NCBI GenBank assembly: GCA_030045175.1
Contig: JASIBM010000113.1
Coordinates: 1-9,212, forward strand
Direction of reading: 5' to 3'
Length of the DNA: 9,212 nucleotides
DNA from: Streptosporangiaceae bacterium
GTDB lineage: Bacteria; Actinomycetota; Actinomycetes; Streptosporangiales; Streptosporangiaceae
Below, one piece after another: positions 1-6,155 of this stretch; the stretch's first letter is position 1; the number at the start of each line of letters is the position of its first letter. The position numbers and the translations under genes are program-made. The notes under the pieces were generated by a model. It worked only from the letters and a program-made list of their open reading frames with translations, was not told where the DNA came from and did no database searches.

Positions 1-392
1 GTTTCCGCGCGCAGCAGCGCCGGCAGGTCGAACAGGCTCGGGTCCAGGCCCCGGCCCAGGTACGGCAGCGCGTCGGCAGGCACGTACTCCCGCGTGCCGC
101 CGAGGCCCAGGATGACGACAGGGTCCCCGTCCTGCCCCGGCTCCAGCCCGACCGCCTCGCCGCCGGCCGGCGTCGGCCGGACCTCCAGCTTGTCACCGGT
201 GACCAGCAGCACCTGCCCGGCCGGCGCGTTCGCGTTCGCGACGACCGCACGCGCGGAACTCGCGGTGGGCCGCCCTGCCTGCGCGGTCCCCGCGGCCAGC
301 GCAGGCAGGGCGGCGGGCATGACGCTCGCAACCGCGACGCAAAGGCCAAGCCAGCGAAATGCACGCGACCTGCTGAGCGAGTCGTGTCGCAC
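1..392 (-). CDS. Secreted S8 (subtilisin-like) serine peptidase, N-terminal part only
   Basis: Partial gene: 130 residues are visible and the rest lies beyond the left edge. The GTG at 392-390 follows a GAGGAG site (404-399) with 6 nt spacing, and this fixes the start. Residues 1-39 look like a Sec signal peptide: Arg-rich n-region (R2, R8, R10, R13), hydrophobic core about 14-34, and likely cleavage after an A-x-A (ALA or AQA, about 32-39). The mature start carries the pattern usual in the propeptide of large actinobacterial S8 peptidases: a VLLVTGDKLEV strand (61-71), then VPADALPYLGRGLDPSLFDL (104-123), matching the family form 'P-x-DALP..G-x-LD..LFD'. The Asp/His/Ser catalytic domain is not in the window, so the family call rests on the propeptide. 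No stop codon separates this gene from the upstream amidase frame. An amidase-peptidase fusion is the alternative reading, but the internal RBS and signal peptide favour a separate secreted protein. Confidence 0.72.
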   Translation of the reverse strand, partial: MRHDSLSRSRAFRWLGLCVAVASVMPAALPALAAGTAQAGRPTASSARAVVANANAPAGQVLLVTGDKLEVRPTPAGGEAVGLEPGQDGDPVVILGLGGTREYVPADALPYLGRGLDPSLFDLPALLRAE

Positions 393-1700
393 GCGAAACT
401 CCTCGGGGTCCGGCCGAACTGGCGCGTCCGGCAGCGCAAGGCCATCCGGCCTTTCTTTACCCTGAGTAAAACTCCCCGGGAGGCCCATTCGCTGAGAAAG
501 GCCGGATAACGATCCGGCAACGTCGGCGGCTGCCCCGATGCCGCTCTCGCCCCACGACCGCTCCAGCGTGCGGGCCACCTCAGCGAGCCTGAGGTCGCCG
601 CCGATCTTGCCGACGAGCTGGATGCCGACGGCGAGCCCGGCGGCGGGCGCCGGGATGACGATGGCCGGGTGCCCGGTGAGGCTGAACGGCCTGGTGAACC
701 TGAGCAGCGCCGCGCGGTCCTCGGGGGCGTCCGCCGCTGGCGCGACCACCGTGGTGGCCGGCAGGACCAGCGCGTCGCAGTCGTCCAGAGCCGCCTGGAC
801 CGCCTCGCGAAGGCCGGCTATTTCCTCGCGCGCCAGGAGGTAATCGACGGCTCGGACCTCGAGCCCCGCCTCGAGCCTGGCCAGGACGTCCGGGCCGTAC
901 CGATCGGGCCAGCGCCGCATCCAGTCCCGGTGGAACGCAGTCGCCTCGGCGGACTGAATCGTGATCGCCAGCTCGTGCATGCGCACGAGATCGGGCAGCC
1001 CGACGCTCGCGAGCCCGTCGCTTACCTGTGCCCACACCCGCGCGGTCTGCTCATCAAGGCCGGTGATCCAGCCGGCCGGGATCGCTAGCCGCCACCTCGG
1101 CGCGCCCTCGTCCCGCGCCCAGGCGGGGGCGGGCTGCCCGGCCAGCACCGCGAGCGCCTCGGCGGCGACCCGGACGCTCGGGGCAAGCACCCCGACGGTG
1201 TCCAGCGTCGGTGACAACGGGATCACGTTGCCCGTCGGGACGGCGCCATGACTCGGGCGAAAGCCCACGATGCCGCAGAACGCGGCCGGGACGCGGACCG
1301 ACCCCGCGGTGTCGGTCCCGATCGCCCAGTCGCACAGGCCAGCCGCCACGGCGGCGGCCGACCCGCTCGACGAGCCACCGGCGCTCCGGCCGGGATCGCG
1401 CGGATTCCGCACGTCCCCGAAATGCGGATTGCGGCTGCTCGCGCCGTAGGCCCACTCGAACAGGTTGGTCTTGCCGACGACCCCGCATCCAGCGGCCCGG
1501 ATGCGCGTGACCACTTCCGCGTCCGCCGCGGCGGGCTCACGGGGCAGGATCACTCCCCCGCCCGTGGTCGGCACGCCGCGGACGTCGATCAGGTCCTTGA
1601 CCGCGACGGCGGGGCCAGGCCCGCGTTCCTTCGTGAACGAGATGAAGGCGTTCAGGCCTGCCGCCCGCGCCGCGCGCTCCCTGGCCTCGTCGAGGTTCAT
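393..1700 (-). CDS. Amidase-signature family hydrolase, open at its 3' end into the S8 peptidase frame
   Basis: Hydrolyses a carboxamide bond; the substrate cannot be told from sequence and the enzyme is probably cytoplasmic. The ATG at 1700-1698 follows an excellent TAAGGAGG (1713-1706), 5 nt spacing. The Ser-cisSer-Lys triad is complete: K35 in VAVKDLID, cis-Ser S110 in the Gly/Ser loop GGSSSGS (108-114), and nucleophile S134 in GTDTAGSVRVPA (128-139). The spacings K to cis-Ser (75) and cis-Ser to Ser (24) equal those known for fatty-acid amide hydrolase and malonamidase. Recognisable homology ends near residue 387 (position 540), giving a slightly short family member with little sequence before K35. 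The frame then stays open for 49 codons to the peptidase GTG. In those codons 18 of 49 end in A or T (one is TTA), against about 2 of the preceding 69, so the segment probably is not selected as protein. Either the stop codon was lost or a fused product is made. The permease gene starts divergently 182 bp away, so the two may be functionally linked. Confidence 0.85.
399..404 (-). promoter_or_regulatory. Ribosome binding site of the S8 peptidase gene
   Basis: GAGGAG on the minus strand lies 6 nt before the GTG at 392. It matters because it argues for independent initiation of the secreted peptidase inside an otherwise uninterrupted frame coming from the amidase. Confidence 0.6.
438..458 (+). 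terminator. Short hairpin with T-rich tail (plus-strand orientation)
   Basis: AAGGCC (438-443), loop ATCC, GGCCTT (448-453), followed by TCTTT. This is the form of a rho-independent terminator for plus-strand transcription. No plus-strand gene lies upstream in the window, so it would act on antisense transcripts or be part of the larger inverted-repeat cluster up to 518. Confidence 0.25.
444..507. repeat. 13-bp perfect inverted repeat between amidase and peptidase
   Basis: ATCCGGCCTTTCT (444-456) and its exact reverse complement AGAAAGGCCGGAT (495-507) flank 38 bases. The repeat sits in the segment where amidase homology has ended and the peptidase has not begun. It overlaps two smaller hairpins (438-453 and 501-518), so alternative foldings are possible. 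Confidence 0.7.
494..518 (-). terminator. Possible terminator hairpin behind the amidase
   Basis: Read on the minus strand: GCCGGAT (518-512), loop CGTT, ATCCGGC (507-501), then CTTTCT. A perfect 7-bp GC-rich stem with a short pyrimidine tail, about 22 nt after amidase homology ends, looks like a modest intrinsic terminator. It lies inside an open reading frame, since no stop codon precedes it, which is unusual. Confidence 0.4.
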
Positions 1701-1705
1701 CCGCG

Positions 1706-1713
1706 CCTCCTTA
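1706..1713 (-). promoter_or_regulatory. Ribosome binding site of the amidase gene
   Basis: TAAGGAGG on the minus strand, 5 nt before the ATG at 1700. This near-perfect complement to the 16S 3' end selects this start although amidases often have a longer N-terminus. Confidence 0.7.
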
Positions 1714-1871
1714 CCCAGCGAGGCTACAGGTGGCTGACGTGCTGGATTGCCGCAAAGAGTCGCATGGGCATGGTCGGTTGCCATTTCCTTTTTGGCCTAG
1801 CTTGCGGTGCGACCCAGAGTTACGCTCATGAAGAGGGGATCGAGCTCGGGTCTGACCGGCCAATCGCGCAC

Positions 1872-1877
1872 GGGAGG
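1872..1877 (+). promoter_or_regulatory. Ribosome binding site of the APC permease gene
   Basis: GGGAGG with 5 nt spacing to the ATG at 1883. It supports this start over the open frame that runs upstream. I saw no convincing -35/-10 pair in the 182-bp divergent region: a TAGCTT at 1798-1803 could be a -10, but it has no good -35 partner. Confidence 0.65.
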
Positions 1878-1882
1878 CTGAG

Positions 1883-3604
1883 ATGGCGGACACGACGGCA
1901 GCTCCGACCGGTGGTCGCGCCCTGTTCGTGCGGCAGTCCTCAGGGCTGGTCCGTGAGGTCAGCGTGCGGAACGCCCTGTTCTACAACACGGCAGCCTTCA
2001 TTGGCATAACGGTAGCGTGGGCGCCGATCTTCTACGCACTAGCGCTGGTCCCGGTGGGGACCTCCGGGCTGACCAGCTATGGCTGGACGGCCATCATCGT
2101 CGGCGTGTTCTGCGTGTTCCTCGGCCTCATCTTCGCCTCGCTGGCGACCGTGATGCCGCGATCTGGCGGCGACTACGTGTTCACGAGCCGGCTGATCCCG
2201 GTGGCCGGGCCGTTCCTCGCCTGGGTGGAGTCGTTCACGCTGGTCTTCGCCTCGCTCGCGGTCATCGCGTTCGAGATACCGATCGTGTTGCACAACACCC
2301 AGATCAGCGGCGAGATCATCGGGATCGGCACGGGGACGTCCTTCTTCAAGCAGGCGAACGGCTGGTTCTCCTCGAGCGGGGCCATCCAGAGCTGGCCCGG
2401 CTTCATCGCCTCGCTCATCGTCGTGGCGCTGATCGTGCTCGTCGTCATCCAGCCGACCCGCAGGTTCCACCGGATCGTCACCGGCCTCGGCGTGATCGGG
2501 CTGCTGTCCTGGGTCGTGATGTGGGTCGCTGGCCTGGCGTTCGTGCAGCGGTCCAGCTTCCAGGCGAACCTGCCGAAGTACACCGGCATGACCGCCGCCG
2601 CGCTGCAGCACGCGGCCGCCACGAACGGCGTGCTCGGGCACGGCTTTAGCTGGAGCACGACCGTGCTGCCGTTCCTGATGGGCGTGCTGCTGTTCCAGTA
2701 CATCGGGTTCCAGTACTCCGCCTACATCGCGGGCGAGGTGCGGGGGAACATCAAGCGCGGCATCCTGATCGGCGTGCTCGGCGCGCTGTTCTTCGCCGTG
2801 GTGATGAACTCCTTGTACGTGGACACCCTGAGCAGCCGCCTGGGCACGCGGAACATGCTCGGCTGGGGCGCCAACTTCTGGCTGGGCAAGCCGACGCCGT
2901 CCGGCCAGCCACTCGCGCTGCCGTTCGCCGCGGCCATCGCCAAGCCGGACCTCTGGCCGCTGTGGCTGTTCGTCAGCATCGCCTCGACGCTCTGGCCGTT
3001 CCTGCTCTGCCCGGTCTACATCAACCTGATCAGCCGGATCTCGCTGGCCTGGAGCATGGACCGGCAGGCGCCCAAGTGGCTCGGGGACGTGAACGAGCGG
3101 CTGCGCGCGCCGCTGAACGCGATCCTGGTCGCCGTCGGCTTCTGCCTGATCCTGGAGATACTGCAGAACTTCCCGCTGCTGCCCAAGTCCATCGCGCCAC
3201 CAAGCGGGTACCTCAACCTGGCGTCCACGGCCTGGTTCAGCATCCTCATGGCGCTGTTCAGCTGGGTGCTGCCCGGGGTGAACGCGATCGTGTCCAGGTT
3301 CACCAGGCCCGACCTGATACGCAACGCCCCGTGGCGGAACGCGCTCTGGGCGTTCGGCCTGGTCTGGCTGGTGTTCGCCGTGTACACCTACTGGTTCGCC
3401 GAGATAAAGCCGATCGCAAGCAACGTCAGCCACGCGCTCAAGCCCGGCACGGGCGGCGCGTTCTCCTACTTCAACACCAGCGGCCTCACGCTGACCATCG
3501 GGCTCTACGTGCTCGCCGTTCTCATCTACATCGCCATGGCGATCAAGAACAGGCGGTCCGGCATCGAGACGTCACTGCTGTACAAGGAGTTGCCACCTGA
3601 CTAG
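1883..3604 (+). CDS. APC-superfamily amino acid permease, 12 TM
   Basis: Integral membrane transporter of 573 aa, probably an amino acid or amine symporter; the substrate is unknown. It opens with the short cytosolic segment common in this family (GLVREVS, 21-27), then TM1 about 30-55 and TM2 64-90. A conserved-type loop PRSGGDYVFTSR (about 91-102) corresponds to the APC motif 'P-x-SGG-x-Y'. TM3 about 105-135, TM4 about 170-195, TM5 202-227, TM6 about 259-285 (the usual substrate region, followed by AGEVRGNIKRG), TM7 292-312, TM8 357-385, TM9 410-430, TM10 445-465, TM11 483-505 and TM12 532-555 follow. A short charged tail ends at TAG. The length is somewhat above the 450-500 aa usual for APC permeases because of extended loops after TM3, TM7 and TM11. 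It is the first gene of a three-gene operon, with the metallophosphoesterase starting 15 nt after its stop. The divergent amidase neighbour suggests, by inference only, uptake of an amide, amino acid or related nitrogen source. Confidence 0.9.
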   Translation: MADTTAAPTGGRALFVRQSSGLVREVSVRNALFYNTAAFIGITVAWAPIFYALALVPVGTSGLTSYGWTAIIVGVFCVFLGLIFASLATVMPRSGGDYVFTSRLIPVAGPFLAWVESFTLVFASLAVIAFEIPIVLHNTQISGEIIGIGTGTSFFKQANGWFSSSGAIQSWPGFIASLIVVALIVLVVIQPTRRFHRIVTGLGVIGLLSWVVMWVAGLAFVQRSSFQANLPKYTGMTAAALQHAAATNGVLGHGFSWSTTVLPFLMGVLLFQYIGFQYSAYIAGEVRGNIKRGILIGVLGALFFAVVMNSLYVDTLSSRLGTRNMLGWGANFWLGKPTPSGQPLALPFAAAIAKPDLWPLWLFVSIASTLWPFLLCPVYINLISRISLAWSMDRQAPKWLGDVNERLRAPLNAILVAVGFCLILEILQNFPLLPKSIAPPSGYLNLASTAWFSILMALFSWVLPGVNAIVSRFTRPDLIRNAPWRNALWAFGLVWLVFAVYTYWFAEIKPIASNVSHALKPGTGGAFSYFNTSGLTLTIGLYVLAVLIYIAMAIKNRRSGIETSLLYKELPPD

Positions 3605-3619
3605 CCATAGGCTGAGCAG

Positions 3620-4606
3620 ATGCCATTGCTGAGACGGGAGTCAAAGCGCTCAGGCACGCGCCTGTATGTCGTGTCGGACTTTCACGCCTCCGACCCGGCC
3701 TGGCGAAAGCTGCTCAACGCGATCAGGCTGAACGTCTACAAGGCCGACGCCGTCTTGTACGCGGGCGACCTGACGGGAAAGGCGATGGTACCGATCGTCG
3801 CCGTCGGCGGCGATCGGTACGAGGCGACGCTGCTCGGCCAGCGCCGGGTCGCCAGGACCGAGGAAGAGCTCGCCGCGCTCGAGCGCGACGTCGCCGGCCT
3901 CGGGTACTACGCGTTCCGCACCACCAAGGAGGAGGTAGACGCGCTCGGCGGCGACCAGGCCAAGCTGGACGCGCTGTTCAGCAAGGAGATCCAGGGCCGC
4001 GTCACGCAGTGGCTCGACCTGGCCGCCGACCGGCTCGAAGGCACCGGCGTGCCGCTCGTGCTGATCCCGGGCAACGACGACCCCTACGACATCGACGCGT
4101 CGCTCGCGACCAGCCAGTACTGCGTGAACGCCGACGGCAAGGTCGTCGACATCCCAGGCGACCTCCAGGTCATCGGCCTGGGCAAGTCCAGCCCCACGCC
4201 CTGGAACACGCCCAGGGAGGTCTCAGAGGACGCGTTCCGCGAGGAGATCTACTCACTCGCCGATCAGGCGAGGGACCCGCGGCGGACGATCTTCCTGATC
4301 CATTGCCCGCCCTACGGCTCCGGGCTCGACACGGCGCCCGTTCTCGACCAGAACCTGCGGCTGCAGGCATCGGCTGGCGACCTGATGCGCGGGCCGGTCG
4401 GCTCGACCGGGGTCCTGGAGGCGGTACAGCAGGTCAAGCCGCTGCTCAGCCTGCACGGCCACATCCACGAGTCCGGCGGGGAGAAGAAGATCGGCCCGAC
4501 GCTCTGCGTCAACCCGGGCAGCGAGGCAGGCTCCGGCGTGGTCCGCGGCTACCTGATCGACGTGAGCAGCGACGGCGTCGAGCGGTCCTTCCGGGTGGAG
4601 GGCTGA
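3620..4606 (+). CDS. Calcineurin-like metallophosphoesterase (Icc-related type)
   Basis: A 328-aa soluble protein predicted to hydrolyse phosphoester bonds with two metal ions. The metallophosphoesterase ligand motifs appear in order: D20-x-H22 (VSDFHAS), G49-D50 (YAGDLTG), G151-N152-D153 (PGNDDP), H228 (LIHCPPYG) and G280-H281-I282-H283 (HGHIHES), followed by the strand VNPGSE (297-302). The GND form instead of GNH(E/D), and the closing NPGS, resemble phosphoesterases related to Icc. About 100 residues separate D50 from N152, well beyond a minimal core. The extra part (about 55-140) is charged, probably helical, and may form a lid or partner-binding domain. No signal peptide or membrane segment is present. 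The ATG at 3620 has only a weak upstream GAG, so translation probably couples to the permease 15 nt upstream. The next gene starts 2 nt after its stop. The substrate cannot be inferred. Confidence 0.88.
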   Translation: MPLLRRESKRSGTRLYVVSDFHASDPAWRKLLNAIRLNVYKADAVLYAGDLTGKAMVPIVAVGGDRYEATLLGQRRVARTEEELAALERDVAGLGYYAFRTTKEEVDALGGDQAKLDALFSKEIQGRVTQWLDLAADRLEGTGVPLVLIPGNDDPYDIDASLATSQYCVNADGKVVDIPGDLQVIGLGKSSPTPWNTPREVSEDAFREEIYSLADQARDPRRTIFLIHCPPYGSGLDTAPVLDQNLRLQASAGDLMRGPVGSTGVLEAVQQVKPLLSLHGHIHESGGEKKIGPTLCVNPGSEAGSGVVRGYLIDVSSDGVERSFRVEG

Positions 4607-4608
4607 TC

Positions 4609-5388
4609 GTGACCGACCCCGGCACTAGCGACCCCGACCCGCTGACCGCCCTTGACGAGGCGGTGGGCATCTGCGAGGCCGCGGCCGGCGAGGGCATCAC
4701 GGTCCGGCTGGCCGGGGGCCTGGCCATCCAGTACCTGACGCCTAAGTTCCCGCCGCGCGGCGGCGACAGGCAGGATCTCGACCTGGCGACGCTGTCGCGG
4801 GACCGGCGGGCGCTGACCAGGTTCCTGGCCGGGCGGGGCTACGTCGGCGACAAGAACTTCAACGCGCTCTACGGCCATAAGCAGTTGTACTTCCAGTCGA
4901 CTGCGAGCGGCCGGTCCCTGGACGTGCTCGTCGACCGGCTGCACATGTGCCACACGGTCGAGTTCGCCGGCCGGCTCGGCCGGATGCCGGTGACGCTCGA
5001 CGTGACCGACCTGCTGCTCACCAAGCTCCAGATCGTCGAGCTCAACGAGAAAGACGCCCAGGACGTGCTGTACCTGTGCTCGGCCTACCCGGTGCGCGAC
5101 GGGGACGAGCCCGGCACGATCGGGCTCGACCGCGTCCGACCGCTGGTGGCGAATGACTGGGGCTGGTGGCGGACGGTGACGCTGAACCTGGACCGGATCA
5201 TCACGCTGGCGCGCGGTCACGGCGTCGGCCTGGTCCCGAGCGGCGGCGAGCACGACGCCGTCGGGCAACTGCGCCTGCTCGCAGGCGCCGCCGACGCCGT
5301 GCCGAAGAGCCTGCGCTGGCGGGCCAGGGCCAAGGTCGGCGAGCGGGTCCGCTGGTACGAGACCCCCGAGGAGACCCCGCATCACTAG
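4609..5388 (+). CDS. Nucleotidyltransferase-fold protein, AbiEii/MNT-like, unknown substrate
   Basis: A 259-aa protein starting at GTG 4609, two bases after the metallophosphoesterase stop, with GGTGGAGG 7 nt upstream. The frame is open much further back (from 4009), but that part lies inside the previous gene and is a shadow. Features seen: a GG turn in LAGGLAIQYL (34-43), an acidic pair D56-L-D58, and a third acidic strand LDVLVD (104-109), the three-carboxylate arrangement of the Pol-beta nucleotidyltransferase fold. LLLTKLQIVELNEKDAQDV (135-153), with K139, D149 and D152, resembles the lysine/aspartate helix of AbiEii-type proteins. The C-terminal 100 residues are Trp-rich at 184-187 and Arg-rich at 236-248. 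The role could be nucleotidyl transfer to a protein, RNA or small molecule, but no antitoxin-like partner is adjacent, so I do not call it a toxin. Operon position ties it to the metallophosphoesterase and permease. Confidence 0.72.
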   Translation: MTDPGTSDPDPLTALDEAVGICEAAAGEGITVRLAGGLAIQYLTPKFPPRGGDRQDLDLATLSRDRRALTRFLAGRGYVGDKNFNALYGHKQLYFQSTASGRSLDVLVDRLHMCHTVEFAGRLGRMPVTLDVTDLLLTKLQIVELNEKDAQDVLYLCSAYPVRDGDEPGTIGLDRVRPLVANDWGWWRTVTLNLDRIITLARGHGVGLVPSGGEHDAVGQLRLLAGAADAVPKSLRWRARAKVGERVRWYETPEETPHH

Positions 5389-5411
5389 CGCAAGCCCTGC
5401 CGAATTCCGTC

Positions 5412-5449
5412 CGGCTGGGTAAACGGCCTGGCACGGCATCAGCCAGCCG
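5412..5449. terminator. Weak inverted repeat in a convergent gap
   Basis: CGGCTGG (5412-5418) and CCAGCCG (5443-5449) can pair across a 24-nt loop in the 84-bp gap between the convergent nucleotidyltransferase-like gene and the 115-aa gene. A bidirectional terminator is expected at this place, but the loop is long and there is no T-run. Confidence 0.2.
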
Positions 5450-5472
5450 CCCGCGCTCGCCGGTGCGGCCAG

Positions 5473-5820
5473 CTAGTGAGCCTTGTCCAACGTGGCCGCG
5501 ATCGCTTCGGCGTCGGCGAGCGAAACGACGAGCCGGTCGTACTGCTGGCCGGTCAGGTCGATCACGACGGCTGGCCGGTTGGCGCGGCAGACGGCGAACG
5601 TGACCGATCCACCGCTACGGATCGTTCCGATCACGAGCACGCCGGGAATCCCGGTACCGACCCTGGTTCCGTGCAACTCCTTCATGCCATCGGGAACCGC
5701 GCGGGCGCCCATGATGGCCGACCGGGGCACGGTCACGTTGCCGCGCAGCGCGCCGATCTTCTCGACGGCAGAAAGCTGCACCGCCAGCGCGTCGTCGTCA
5801 ATTGATAGCGTGGCCATCAC
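5473..5820 (-). CDS. Small conserved actinobacterial protein, function unknown
   Basis: A 115-aa soluble protein with no signal peptide or membrane segment. It starts at GTG 5820 (GGAG 9 nt upstream) or at the ATG directly after it (5817). It reads as a compact beta-rich domain: N-terminal strand ATLSIDDDALAVQLS (3-17), a helix-like AVEKIGAL (18-25), the strand NVTVPRSAI (28-36), a Gly-rich segment TRVGTGIPGVLVIGTIRSGG (52-71), the pair FAVCRANRPAVVIDL (75-89), and a C-terminal helix after YDRLVVSLADAEAIA (94-108). The pattern 'VP-x-S-x-I', 'G-x-PG', 'AVVIDL' and 'YDRLVVS' is familiar from small uncharacterised actinobacterial proteins with a PH-like fold, but I assign no function. It lies 54 nt downstream of the 77-aa gene on the same strand. 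A CCGAT-CGT-ATCGG palindrome (5851-5863) in that gap could carry its own -10 (TACGAT on the minus strand). Confidence 0.8.
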   Translation of the reverse strand: MMATLSIDDDALAVQLSAVEKIGALRGNVTVPRSAIMGARAVPDGMKELHGTRVGTGIPGVLVIGTIRSGGSVTFAVCRANRPAVVIDLTGQQYDRLVVSLADAEAIAATLDKAH

Positions 5821-5874
5821 GGCTCATTTCTCCGGAAGGAGCGAGACGTTCCGATCGTATCGGCGGGTCGCGCT

Positions 5875-6108
5875 TCACTCAAGAATGTCCGGACTCCGCG
5901 CGCAGACGCCGGCCCCCTGCTCCTGGCGGCCGGCTCGCACGCCGAGCACGCGACGAGCGAGCAGCGCCACGACGCTGGGCGGTGAACCTCTTAACAGCGA
6001 GTTACGCCGTTCCTCCTGGTGAATGCCAATGATCACCACAATGGTGGCGACGACCACGACGGCGAACCCTGCGCCCGCCGCGAATCCGAGCATCGCGAGA
6101 GCCGACAT
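5875..6108 (-). CDS. Small single-pass membrane protein, 77 aa
   Basis: I chose ATG 6108-6106 because it is preceded by a strong GGGAGGAG (6123-6116) with 7 nt spacing. The longer open frame back to 6276 would translate the palindrome and the long hairpin and has no good RBS. The protein is a short N-terminus, one strongly hydrophobic helix (about residues 5-29: Gly/Ala-rich, then VVVVATIVVIIGI), then a basic cytosolic tail beginning HQEERRNSLL (30-39) and continuing SVVALLARRVLG (45-56). A helix followed by 'I-x-x-EER-x-x-(S/T)L' and 'A-RRVLG' is recognisable in small actinobacterial membrane proteins of unknown role. Positive residues after the helix predict the N-terminus outside and C-terminus inside. 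The last 20 residues look less constrained. The 115-aa gene follows 54 nt downstream, so the two may be co-transcribed from the promoter proposed at 6156-6184. Confidence 0.72.
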   Translation of the reverse strand: MSALAMLGFAAGAGFAVVVVATIVVIIGIHQEERRNSLLRGSPPSVVALLARRVLGVRAGRQEQGAGVCARSPDILE

Positions 6109-6115
6109 GCCAGCG

Positions 6116-6123
6116 CTCCTCCC
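6116..6123 (-). promoter_or_regulatory. Ribosome binding site of the 77-aa membrane protein gene
   Basis: GGGAGGAG on the minus strand, 7 nt before the ATG at 6108. It decides this start against the longer in-frame extension to 6276. Confidence 0.65.
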
Positions 6124-6155
6124 ATCAAGCCCCTCCCAGCCAACGCGGATGGCTA

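Noticed and set aside
1248..2009. 253-aa plus-strand open frame spanning the amidase 5' half and the permease start
   Set aside because: It lies antisense to the amidase, whose catalytic triad is intact on the minus strand, and overlaps the permease in another frame. Its Arg/Pro-rich composition is that of a high-GC shadow frame.
2039..3433. 464-aa minus-strand open frame opposite the permease
   Set aside because: It is rich in Glu, Arg, Pro, Gln and His without any domain pattern, and the plus strand encodes an obvious 12-TM permease.
4009..4608. N-terminal extension of the nucleotidyltransferase-like frame by 200 codons
   Set aside because: This stretch is out of frame inside the metallophosphoesterase gene, whose GHIH and NPGS motifs lie there. 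The GTG at 4609 has a GGTGGAGG site and a 2-nt intergenic gap.
4609..5388. Type IV toxin-antitoxin toxin (AbiEii) call
   Set aside because: The fold resemblance is plausible, but no AbiEi-like antitoxin is adjacent and the gene sits in a permease/phosphoesterase operon, so a toxin role is not supported.
4549..5439. 296-aa minus-strand open frame opposite the nucleotidyltransferase-like gene
   Set aside because: No motifs and low-complexity composition. The plus strand has a good RBS, operon spacing and conserved acidic motifs.
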